Below, one piece after another: positions 10,218-20,277 of a DNA stretch of 64,000 bases (the stretch's first letter is position 1; each line of letters begins with the position of its first letter). Where the stretch lies: positions 62,001 to 126,000 of the forward strand of contig JAVLRN010000020.1 of NCBI GenBank assembly GCA_032821775.1, written 5' to 3'. This DNA comes from Sanguinoderma infundibulare (taxonomy: Eukaryota; Basidiomycota; Agaricomycetes; Polyporales; Polyporaceae). Position numbers and translations under genes: made by a program. The notes beneath the pieces were generated by a model that made no database searches, was not told where the DNA came from, and saw nothing but the letters and a program-made list of their open reading frames with translations.

Positions 10218-10874
10218 ATGCAGCTTTCGCTAACATTCCAGGGCGTCCACTACAGCGAACAAGCAACCTATGTTATAACAGAGTCAACAGATCAGTCGCG
10301 GGCTTCCCTTGCTTACTTTTCGACACCCACCATGACTGACTACCTTTTTCTTCATACCAGTACTCCTTCTGTACGACTGCATCATCACGATAGGAGACGA
10401 GCTGCGATGCTTTTGGAACACCCGATTTACGGGCGCACACGTCTTGTTCTTCGTGAACAAATACGTCGCGTATCTGTACTACACGCTGCTCTTCGTCAGC
10501 ATGGCGCGGATGTCCGATGAGGTGCGTGTACCATATACGTTTCCTCTACGGAAGTGTGAATAACGTCCAGTGTCTCGTACCCGGGGGTTCCTGTCCTCCT
10601 CACGTCCTACCACAAGTACACTAATGGCTCTTAACATTCAGCTGTACGATGTTCAAATGAGCCTCGTTTGTGATTAATCTGGTGCTATACGCAACATGGG
10701 CAGGTTCGTCCGGTGCTCCTCTCCGTAAGAAAACTGATGCTGATGGAGTTTGCAAGCCTTCTCTGGTCTGCGATCGTTCGCTTGGACCGGGAGGAGTTGG
10801 CTCGTGTCCTTACTAGTCTTCGGCCTCGGGTTCGCGCCGGTCGTCCTATACATGGTCAGCCTGAGTCCACGTTT
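10218..10874 (+). pseudogene. DUF6533 membrane protein, locus A copy, truncated
   Basis: Shows the DUF6533 signature LLLYDCIITIGDELRCFW and later hydrophobic exons (SWLVSLLVFGLGFAPVVLYM), close to the copy at 45360-47054. Three defects are visible against that copy. The first intron's donor is AT instead of GT (ACAG|ATCAGTCG against ACAG|GTCAGTCG). A CGA in a middle exon has become TGA. After 10874 the sequence switches to the middle of the MFS transporter gene, so the 3' exons are gone. DUF6533 proteins are predicted multi-pass membrane proteins of unknown function, abundant in agaricomycetes. Confidence 0.75.
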
Positions 10875-10875
10875 A

Positions 10876-11668
10876 TTCATACCGAACTACCCAAACGTCC
10901 ACGTTCCTCACAGAGGACGAGCGCGCGCACGTCCACGCACGACTCAAAGACGAAAGTGATGCGACGCGGGACGAACCGTTCGCCTGGTCTGCTGTCTGGC
11001 TTGCCTACCGACCTCAAGAGTTGACTGTACTACTTCGCGTTTCACACGCTCGCTATACGTTCTCCCTCTTCCTGCCCACGATCATCGCCGACCTTGGCTT
11101 CACCGCCGCGCGGTCTCAACTGCTCATCGTCCCTCCCTACGCGCTCGCGACCATCTTCACCGTGTTCATCGCCTGGTGATCAGAACGCGTTAACCATCGC
11201 GCGCCGTTCATCATCGCATCGTCGTCCCTCGCGATCATCGGGTATATCCTCCTCCTTGCGAACACTGACCCGAAGCACCGACCGGGCGTGAGTTACGTTG
11301 GGACATTCTTCGCTGCCAGCGGGATCTACCCCTCGACCGTGCTCGCGCTCTCGTGGCCCGCGAACAACGTGTACGGGCAGACAAAGCGGGCGACGATCAA
11401 CGCGATGCAGATATCGGTCGGGAACCTGGGCGCGGTGCTGGGCACGCAGCTATACCTGCCCGCGACGAGTCCACGGTACGTTCTAGGACACAGTTTCGCG
11501 CTCGCTTACCTCGTGGGGAATGTGGTCGCTGCGGCGACGCTGTGGTGGGTACTGCGCAGGGAGAATGAGAGGCGGGACAAAAGGGTTCGGACGGGCGGTG
11601 CGGAGTCGGGAAACTTGAGTGGGGTTCGCGGGGTTGGCGAAGACTCGACTTGGAGATATGACATCTGA
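10876..11668 (+). pseudogene. MFS transporter, locus A copy: 5'-truncated, frameshifted, with stops
   Basis: Matches the second half of the intact transporter at 60235-61880, starting inside its large last exon. Against that copy there is a 2-nt deletion near 10896, TGG to TGA at 11022-11024 and another TGA at 11177-11179. The last 126 codons (11288-11668) are open and keep VSYVGTFFAA, ALSWPANNVYGQTKR and NAMQISVGNLGAV, typical of the Dal5/allantoate permease-like (ACS) group. With no 5' half, promoter or intact frame it cannot encode a transporter. Confidence 0.88.
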
Positions 11669-11877
11669 TGCTACATTCTCGAAGGTGTTCTATTCCGCAA
11701 CATCGCGCACTATAATCACTGAGTCTGTCGCATGGTTGGATTCTCGATTGACTATCCGCGCGTGTTAAAGGCCTTTGGACATCAATTGCACGACCTATCT
11801 TGGTCTGCTTATCAATGAATGAATCTTTGTAACTGACTGGCGTTGGCACTCAAGATCAGGCTAGGATCGTGCCACAG

Positions 11878-12199
11878 CATCAGTAAAGTCGGATTTTGCT
11901 TAACGGCTTAACGGCTTAACGGAAAATGGCCATCCTCCCCCCCGGATCTTGGTGGATATCCTGGGCAAACTTCTACCTCCAAAGTCTCGAGGAGACATCT
12001 CTTTGTCCCCTGCCGTGTGCCAGTCAGAGTGCGGGGGAGCGGTGCTGGTAGAAGGGAGGTCGTCAGTGGCGGCACTTACGGGCGCCTCGAGACCTGCTTA
12101 CGGCTTATCGGCTTATCGTGCTTAACGGCTGCTTAACGTGCTTAACGGTGCTTATTGGCCCCGTTAAGCACGGTTAAGCAATTTCCGGAAGTACTGATG
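11878..12199. mobile_element. 322-bp MITE-like insertion with terminal inverted repeats
   Basis: The ends are inverted copies: CATCAGTAAAGTCGGATTTT at the left and, read on the minus strand, CATCAGTACTTCCGGAAATT at the right, both followed by TTGCTTAAC-like sequence. Locus B, reverse-complemented around 60000-60020, has the uninterrupted sequence ...GTGCCACAGGTGTGG..., so this block is an insertion. AG flanks both ends, compatible with a 2-bp target duplication. The interior is rich in GCTTAACGG and GCTTATCG repeats and codes for nothing, as expected of a non-autonomous element. Confidence 0.8.
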
Positions 12200-12616
12200 A
12201 GGTGTGGTTAGGCTGCGGCTGCGGCGGGTTCTGTGGATCGTATGAAGCCCAAATGCAAATTGAACAATGGAACACTGGCCCATGGCAAACGCGCAGCATC
12301 CATGGCCGTGCCATTCAGCCAAACAATGGCTTGGATGCTGGCCGTTGCCACGGCCCACCGCCGCGGAGCCTTGAAGGCGCTAATCCAACTGATTCAACAT
12401 ACCCTTCCAAAACGGGAATGTTAAGCGCCAAGAAGCTCACCAGCGCTCAACAACGCAAGTTCGACTTTCCGTGCAACCTTTGGCAACAGGCGAGCTCGCC
12501 ATCGTGCCGCTAGCTCTCTATAAAGCATACTGCAAATAATGTAAGTGAACAAACAATCATTTGCGGACGGACAGCGCTGAAATGAACCCATGAGACAGAG
12601 CGTGGATTCTCAACCA

Positions 12617-15469
12617 GCCTGAGGCTGACGCGCCCTCTGCTCCCGTTGTCGATCGTCCCCGGAACGATAACCCTTGTCCAAAAACTCCTCCTCCTGGCCC
12701 TAAATTTCTCGATCAGGAGCCCACACCCGTGCGGCCCGGCGTCCAGTCCAGCACCTACAAACCCGGGCTACCACAGGCCAACCAGCTCCGTCCCGACTAC
12801 GTGAACCCAGACACCATGAACTACAGGATTTATGAAATATCCGTCGAGGACATGTTCAAGGTCTACCTGAACTGCGGAGGCGAGCCTGGAGATGCAGACT
12901 ACGACGAATTCTACTACCATTTGGACGTGCCGGAGGAGGAGAGGGGAGAGGACTGGGTCGATATCACGGTGAGTGCCAGTGGCTTTTGGTTCTTCTGCTT
13001 TGCGATCTCACGCACTACCATCCAGGCAAAGAATGTGAGGGAGCCGCAGTTGATACCTATCATCGTGAGTGGCTCGTGGTTCTTCTGCTTTGCAATCTGA
13101 CGCGATGTTCGACAGTGCAAGATGGGCCAGTCCGTGGCAGACAGGGCTGACAACCCAAAGAACCCCGTCATCTTCCGCGACATATCTTCAGCTCGAAGCA
13201 CTGATCACTTCGAAATCTCCGAGAAGAAGAACGACTCGCAGAAGTCTGGGGACGGCATAACTCTTGAACAGGCCACCACCTCCCGCACCCGCGCAACCAC
13301 CCCTGACGTCGGCATCTATCTCGACAATGAGCGCACGAAGGAGCTGCTCATCGAGCCGAAAGCGTCCAAGAAGACCAAGGAGCAGAATGACGTTCAGCAG
13401 CCTGAGGACGTTAAGCAACCTGAAAACTGGGCTGCACGTCGATCATACAGCGATCTCGTGTCCTTCTTCGAGGCGAAGACCGACCACAGCGAGTGCGCGT
13501 TCGAGTTCCTCAACCCTTCCTCCAATCTTATCCACCGCGGCCTCACTATCGGTGGTCACCGCAGTGTCGGTCAATTCCTGGAGTACAACGCACAGGTCTT
13601 GGGCCACCAGCACCGCACCCACCTCTTCTCCACCTACGTCTACAAGGACCAGGCCCGAATCGCGTACGCCGACCGCTCGGGTATCGTCGTCTCGGAGCCC
13701 TTCAAGTACGGCAAGAAACTTCCCGAGCAGCGGCCGCTTTACAGGTTCCTCTGGAAGATGGCGCGCATGACGGATAAGGAACGTGGCTATGACGAAACTG
13801 CGAAGCTCGCGACCGACAAAGACCTCAAAGTATTGCGCGAGTACGCTGCCACTCTTCCCACCGAGTACCTGAAGGGGCAGGCTTACTATGTGCTGTCGTG
13901 GAACCCGAACGCCAAGGTTGGCGAGGAGCTCACCTCGTTCGAGTGGCCTGTATACAAGCTGACCATGGTCGACAATGGCGAGGAGCACGAGGAGCACGAG
14001 GAGCACGAGGAGAAGAAAAAGGAGGAGGAGAGGACCATCTTCGCTGGGCGCCCCTCCTTCGCCACTGCTTCGTTGTTTGGCCGGTGCACGCGCGCCTACC
14101 CCGTCTTCGAAGAGGTCGGCGAGAAAGATGGCAAGCGGACGTTCGAGCTCCGGTTCCTCAAGGACTCCTGGCGAGTCCAGGACGCCGGAGGTCGTATCAT
14201 TCCGGAGCACGAGGTCTACAAGCGGTTGGCAGCCAAGGGAGTCGAGGGATCCAAAGACCATGTGCTAAGTTTTGTCGCCGGCGGGGACGTCTTGGAGGAT
14301 GGCTCCCCTCAGCAAACCAAACTCCACGACTACGGGAAACGCCCACTTCATCCTCGCAGCCACTACCGCATCCTCCTGAAGGAAGTATGCCGGCCGCTGA
14401 CCGACTTCCAAAATTTCTGCGAGCTATCGGCGATCCTCAGGGATGCCTTACAGGGTGCGTATTCCTTTCCAAGTCTTTGACCATGCTCGTGCTGATTACC
14501 GCCTTTCAGGTCACAAAGACGCGTGGGAGAAGGCCGGCGTTCTTCATCGGGACGTCAGCTTCAACAACATCCTCATCTACGAGTACAAGGATGACAATGG
14601 GAAACTCGTGCGGAAGGGCATCCTCAGCGACTGGGATCTCTCGAAGTACAAGGAGGATATGGCACCTGGCACCAAGCCGAGGGAACCCGATCACACGGTG
14701 CGTCATGTTTAGTCGCATTCATCGGAGCGAGCCACTAATTTACAAGCATTAGGGCACATGGTACTTCCGCTCTGCGTTGCTCGGAATGTACCCCTGGAAG
14801 CCTTACGAACTCGCAGACGACGTTGAATCATTCATCCATGTCCACCACTACTCCGTCTTACGCTTCCACTACACGAGGGCGACAGGCCGCTTAAAAGCAG
14901 TCTTGGACGGTCACTTCGGATTCCACGCATACCGCCCTGAGGATGGAGCCCATCTCGGAGGCGAACAGAAGTTCGTCAATATGTGCTCAGCACGATCCTT
15001 CATCACCCCTACGAAGAACCGAAGCCTCGGAGAAATGCTCACGGAGCTCGCTAAGATATCCTCTGACCATTACGCCACCATCGACGAAGCTGCATACTGT
15101 CGCAAGTACGACCCTCTCATGGCACCGGACCCGGACTCGGATGACGAGGACGAGGAACCCCAGCCGTCTCTCTCCCCCTCCGACGGGCCGCTCAAGGATC
15201 ACAAGGAGCTCTTGTCCCTCTTTGACAAGTTCGCCCGCGAGGGGTCTTGGAAGCCGAGGGACCGCCTGAAGAGAAGTACTGAGGACCTGTTCAAGAAAAA
15301 CGGGCTGGCTTCTGGCAAGAACAATCAGCTTTCGTCGTCGGCGACGGCGATGAAGCGTTCTAGGGACGCTGAGCCTACGAAGCCGAAGAAAAAGCTCAAG
15401 GGGGCTGACGGTACTCCACTGGGGTCACTCGCCGAGACTCCGGAGCCCAGCGCCGACCAGGAAGAGTAG
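12617..15469 (+). CDS. FunK1-type protein kinase, locus A copy; start codon and promoter deleted
   Basis: Paralogue of 56566-59420. Exons: about 12617-12968 (no ATG in frame), 13026-13064, 13116-14454, 14510-14697 and 14753-15469; all junctions stay in frame. The kinase part has the FunK1 (fungal-type kinase) features: an HRDVSFNNIL catalytic loop, SDWDLSK at the magnesium-binding position (DWD for DFG) and a GTWYFRSALL activation segment. The tail is basic (KPKKKLKG). From ATG 13122 the coding sequence is intact, so a shorter protein keeping the kinase domain is possible. Against locus B, a 180-bp deletion removed the 5'UTR, the TATA box and the original ATG, and an extra intron (12969-13025) is present. 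Probably not normally expressed; function unknown. Confidence 0.7.
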
Positions 15470-15932
15470 ACTCAGTAGGATGGACTTGAAGCTACGCGTT
15501 TCGTCGCCGGCTTCCTGCATCGTTGTTTTACGTATCGTCATAGAATATTTTGTCTTGTTTCAAGATGTGCGGGTGTCGTCGCTATTTGACAAGTTGACTG
15601 GATATTACGCAGTATCGCGGCTCCGAGTCCCACATGCGATGCCTTAGCTGGCGGTTCGACATTGCTTAACAGGTAGGCTCAGCGTGTACGCAACTCCTCT
15701 CGGGCGGTCGTCCGTTGAAATCATGGACGATAGACAGTGGGCACGCGACGCGGTTGCTTAAGGTCTCTCGGCCAAGAGCTTAATAGAGTCGTCGTAGTCG
15801 GACTCTATGGTCTTTAGACATATGCAAATACATGGCCAGGAAAGAAATGTACTTCATCCGCAACCTACTGCCGCTTCCGCGGAGGGATTCATCCATGAGA
15901 TACCGACGAGAATGATAAACGGAGCACTCCAT

Positions 15933-16231
15933 TCAAGCCTTGCGCCTCATCGCCGGGTGCATGGTCGCTGCCGTCTCAAGCGCAGACTCAAGACTCGCGC
16001 CCGCCCGAGGCCCCATCGCCGCCTCTACATTGGCGGCAGCGATCGCCCCTACCCACCTTCCCTCGCTCATCCGCACCTCCTCCCATGCAGCGATTGGCGC
16101 CTCCCGCTCCTCAAGGTTCTTCCCGCCCGAAATCACCCCCACGAGCACGAGCCCCAACTCCAGAGCGTCAAACATCGCCAGGTTCGCGCCCGCGCCCGCG
16201 AACGGCGACATGAGGTGCGCAGCATCCCCAA
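15933..16231 (-). pseudogene. FAD monooxygenase 3' fragment (locus A)
   Basis: Encodes only the C-terminal third of the monooxygenase: the GDAAHLMSPFAGAGANLAM motif region, the EEREAPIAAWEEVRMSEG helix and the final AMRRKA. The homology ends abruptly just before the GD motif, at about 16231. It is convergent with the FunK1 kinase, and the same kinase-fragment pair occurs inverted at 55640-59420, so the fragment already existed before that block was duplicated. Confidence 0.8.
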
Positions 16232-16487
16232 GTGGTAAATGAGTTGAAAGTCCAAAGGAAGGTACTCGTGGTAGCCGAGGATCGACTTCAAGATGTTCAA
16301 CCATTACGTTAGTAAACGCCCACGCGACGCAACTTCAGGTGGATCGACCTGAGGAGTGGGAATGCGGCACCCGCTTGAACGACAGCCACAAGCAACCTTC
16401 AGCGAGCGCTAGTACTAGTAGTACATATATGTGCGCATGCATTCCTCCATCGGCCCTCCGACTTAGCAAAAAGGGCTCGCCCCATAC

Positions 16488-18595
16488 TCACAATGCTCCC
16501 TCGCGCTTCTTAAACAGGACGCGACCATCCAGCGCGGGTATGACGCCGATCCCAAAGTATAGATCTCTCGGCCGCGAGCCGTCCCCACCGAGCTTCATGT
16601 CGTAGTTGAGGACGATGTACGCGAGGATCGCCTTCAGCTCGCTCGCCGCGAAGTACCTGCCCGGGCTAGTAGACCACCATCGTCAAGTCAACTTATGTCC
16701 GAAGACGAATGGGGGTGACGCACCAAGCATGCGGCCCATGGCCAAAGGGGATGTACTCCGGGGAGGTGCTTGTGAACTGGTGCTTCAATTGGCTCTCGCC
16801 CTCGGCCGCGCTCCGCATGCGCGCGTAACGGAACGGGTCGAACGTATCTGCATTGTCGAGAAGCGCAGTGTCGAGGTGTAGCGGGTAGGCTGCGGCGGAG
16901 ATCATGGTCCCCTTCGGGATTCGCGTACCGTCGTTGAGTGTGATATCTTTCATTGCCTCCCGGTTCAGCGGAGCTGTGTGGTACAGATATACAGCACGAT
17001 CAGACGGTTTGTATACATGCTTGAACAAGCACACGGCCTCATACCGAGGTTGATGCCATGGTATCGGAGAGCTTCCCTGAGGATACTGTCGAGCTTCCAC
17101 ATTTTCCCCATCGCGGTGTTCGTCCAACCGTCCACTGAGACAACTTCCTGGACCTCCTCCCGAATGGGCTCAAGAAGATCGGGCTTCTCTGCAAGGTGGT
17201 AGAGTACGTGGGTGATATTCTGAAGCGAATCGAAAGGTCACGGCGTCCGCCCTAAACATCGGAGCACAAGCACTCACGTTCGACGATGTGTGGATAGCCG
17301 CAAAGTTGAGTAGTAATAATCGTTGAGCGACAATCTCGACCGATTCTCCCTTTGGTATCGCTCTGTCCAGAATGAGCTGCAGAATATCGTTCTGTCGATA
17401 CTCGATCAGCAAATATGATAATCCACATGACAGGGACCGCTACACACCGGTTTGTCGTTCCATCCTTCCCCCAGTTCTTCCCAGGCTTTCTTCCGCTCCT
17501 CGACGACGGGCGACAGATGCGGTGCCGCACGGCGCGCAGTACGCTTCGCGTTGCAGATGAACGGTGCAACAACACTGCGTATCCGTAGGTCAACAATTGC
17601 CCGCCGGGACTCAAAAAGGTAGGCCCTTACGGTTTCATGAACTCCGGGAAAAGGCCAAGTATAACGGCGCCCTGCACCATATCCACCCCGAAACCAATCG
17701 TCTGAGCGATGTACTCCTCGTTGCGACCTGCAGAAGCGGGTCAGCGTTGGCGGACTCCAATTCGATATGTCCCGTGCGCACACAATGGGAGCCCCACGAA
17801 CGCTCGATTGCTGGCTCGGGCCACGATTTTCAGCATGGTGGGCATGACGTGTACACTTGACCATTCTATAGCACAAGCACGTCAGCACCGGTTTCCACTC
17901 GAGTAAAGGCCCTGATACCGTTGTCCTTGACAGTGATATTGTCTTTGACGGTGACTACCACCTCGTTCATCACGTCCGGAAAGACGGTCGGAAGCATTCG
18001 CGTGAGTTTTTCCTTCACGATCTGGGTGTGGTACGGGTCCGACAGGACCGGGGGGTCAACGGCGTACTTGAGCTGCAGAAACTGAGAAGGCCATCCCGTG
18101 CAAACCAAGCGTCGATAAACGTTGATGAGGGTATAGTTGAATTACACGCACCGTTTCCGTGCCGCGAGTAAGGGACAGCTCCTCCTCGGGGCGCTTCCTG
18201 ATCTCCTCGACCATGTTGCGCCCGGAGACGATGATTATCCACCGATCGAAGGAAGCGATCTTGAATGCTGATCCGTGATACTGTCTCAAAACCAGACTGT
18301 GAGCAGGCGTGGCTGGGAATATGATGCCGCAAGGACGCCTGCCTTTCTGTCGCCTTCCTCGAGTATCCCCCGGCCATTGCGCAAAGTGCCCAATGCGGTG
18401 AGATATGACAGGACCGGGAGAGAGGAGCCGCCAACGGTGGGGATCGCGTTGAGCTGTGCGAATTGTCAGTGAATATTCCCGATTGCCTTGGCGAGCACTC
18501 TATTTGCGACTCACAGGATTGAGATACCATTGTACGGCGACGATCGCAATAGCTATGGCCACGCACGCGATCGCTATCGCCTGGAGGTCCTCCAT
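16488..18595 (-). CDS. Cytochrome P450, CYP512-like, 11 exons
   Basis: Exons (minus): 18515-18595, 18343-18453, 18152-18280, 17919-18081, 17782-17865, 17631-17727, 17448-17574, 17278-17391, 17045-17219, 16724-16973, 16488-16665; frame closes at 502 aa. Visible: N-terminal membrane anchor (IAIACVAIAIVAV), the I-helix region ending FAAIHTSSN, ExxR (LREALR) and the haem loop FGHGPHA|CPGRYFA with the haem-ligand Cys codon split by the last intron. Ten of the eleven exon lengths equal those of the paralogue at 40712-42873. Exon 2 ends at a GC donor (18342-18341), accepted because of that match. CYP512-type enzymes oxidise terpenoids in polypores; the substrate here is unknown. No disabling change was seen. 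Confidence 0.85.
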
Positions 18596-18648
18596 TTTGC
18601 TTAGTTGTTAGGGGAGGAGGAAGGTGCCAGCTGCAAGTACGAGCATAC

Positions 18649-18655
18649 ATATATA
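18649..18655 (-). promoter_or_regulatory. TATA-like box of the P450 gene
   Basis: TATATAT on the minus strand, about 55 nt upstream of the ATG at 18595; the paralogue at 40712 has one at the same distance. Confidence 0.5.
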
Positions 18656-19141
18656 GGGGTACTCGTGGGATACTCGTCACCGTCTTGGGGTCTTCGGATC
18701 ATGCTTCTCTGGGCTTCTGTCGGTTGCGAAAAAATAGCATGCATCGATTTCAGAGCACATGTCTTGGAAACGTTGAATGATGCCCTCTCAGGAGGTAGAC
18801 GTTATAGACGAGACAACTTATCAGTATGAGCACTAGTCTGCCAAATGCGGAGCACCGTATGCGTCCTGCGCCGATGTGCCGGTTCACACAGCGACGCCAC
18901 CGGATGTCTGTCAAATGACGAGATCAGACTGAGGGATAGAGCAGATTTTGTGATGAAAGGGGGGTGTACTTGGAATGAGAACGTTACGGAACTTGTCAAT
19001 CGTCGATGTCAGAGCCGGAGAGACAGCTACAGCAGAGTCATCTCGTTCTCACTTGAATAAGGGCACAACCGTAAGAGAGCCCAGTAAGTTGCAAAGCTCC
19101 TCTGATCTCTCGCTGAACGAAACTCAGAAAGAGAGAGATGG

Positions 19142-19194
19142 TGGAATCAAAAGCTCCAACGGTACCATCAAAAGCTTTTGAGCTTTTGATTCCA
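19142..19194. repeat. Perfect 15-bp inverted repeat (hairpin) upstream of SYS1
   Basis: TGGAATCAAAAGCTC at 19142-19156 is repeated inverted at 19180-19194. The 23-nt spacer contains a second palindrome, TCAAAAGCTTTTGA. Role unknown. Confidence 0.8.
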
Positions 19195-19468
19195 GCATGC
19201 TCGTCGTCGGACAACACACCTTGGAATCCGACATCGGTGAATGTGCAAGGACGTACTCCCCATCAAGACAGCTCTCTGCGTCATACACAACCCGTCCGTG
19301 AAGGACAACAGCGAGCGAGGACTGGGGGTCGTCGTGGGTCGACCGTCGACTCGGCGGCCTCGAAAAGGCATTGATCGCTATCGGCATTAGCCGAAATGAG
19401 AGATAGCGCCCATGGGACGAACTGAGTCGGGTTGGACACCGACGACGACGACGACAGCAGCGACGGCG

Positions 19469-20277
19469 ATGGCCAAATCGACTGGTTGGGACCCAGTTCT
19501 GATCATCTCCCAGGTGTGTTTTGTCGCAGATTATTCGTCTCTGGGCCTGACAGCAGCGCCAGATCATAGCTTTCCAGACTCTCCACTATCTGACCCTCTC
19601 GTTCCTCATCCCTCCGCTCCTCGTCATGTTCGCCGACGCCGGATCGCTCGAGTATGAGGGTGGCGCGGCTAATGTTGGTATGCCCTATGCTAAGCACTAC
19701 TGCCACGTAGCCTGACTAGTCTGATCGCAGGGATGATCATGGATTGGCGAGAGATGGCCGGGCGACCGACAACACGCGCACTACCAGGCCAAGGCCCCTG
19801 GAAGTCCTTCAACTCTGTCTGGAGCGGCGGAAAGCAGGTCGGGATGGGGTCTGTTCTCCAGGGAGACTTCAAGAGCGTCGATCCAATCCGATCTTGGATC
19901 ATCACGGTGTGTTGGATGGCAGCATCAGCCGCAGAGTACGTTCCCCCTGTCATCGATGCGCATATACCCATACCCACTCACGCACCCGCATCCGTATCAG
20001 CGTATACTATCTATATGCTCTCATCCGGCGACCAAGACTCGTCCTCGACTTCTCCCTCACCCTTCTATTCAACCACCTGGTTCTCACGACCTACTACTCT
20101 GCCTCCATTCCAACGTCCCTCTTCTTCTGGGCTGTCATGTGCCTCAGCATCGCAGGCACCGTCGTCTTTGCAGAGCAACTTTGTGTCAAACGGGAGATGA
20201 GCGAGGGCCTCGTGGTCTCCACAGCACACGACAGGGACGACAGTGTGGAGATGGGCAGCCTTCTTCGGGAAGACTAG
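19469..20277 (+). CDS. SYS1: SYS1 Golgi membrane protein
   Basis: Exons 19469-19513, 19563-19677, 19731-19935 and 20001-20277 join in frame to 213 aa. Sys1 is an integral Golgi protein that recruits Arl3/ARFRP1 and thus takes part in vesicle traffic. The family features are clear: WDPVLIISQ at the start, YLTLSFLIPPLLVMFAD, MIMDWREMAGRPT, and the last two membrane segments (LDFSLTLLFNHLVLTTYY, SLFFWAVMCLSIAGTVVFAE) followed by QLCVKREM. An upstream in-frame ATG at 19412 would add 19 residues, largely Thr; I prefer 19469 because conserved sequence starts there. Confidence 0.92.

Noticed and set aside
10674..11024. Possible fused DUF6533-MFS protein
   Set aside because: The frame breaks right after the junction (2-nt deletion and TGA codons), so the fusion is a genomic scar, not a gene.
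11895..12180. CRISPR-like or satellite array from the GCTTAACGG repeats
   Set aside because: Repeats are irregular, without uniform spacers, and lie within an insertion with inverted ends; a MITE interior explains them. CRISPR is not expected in a fungus.
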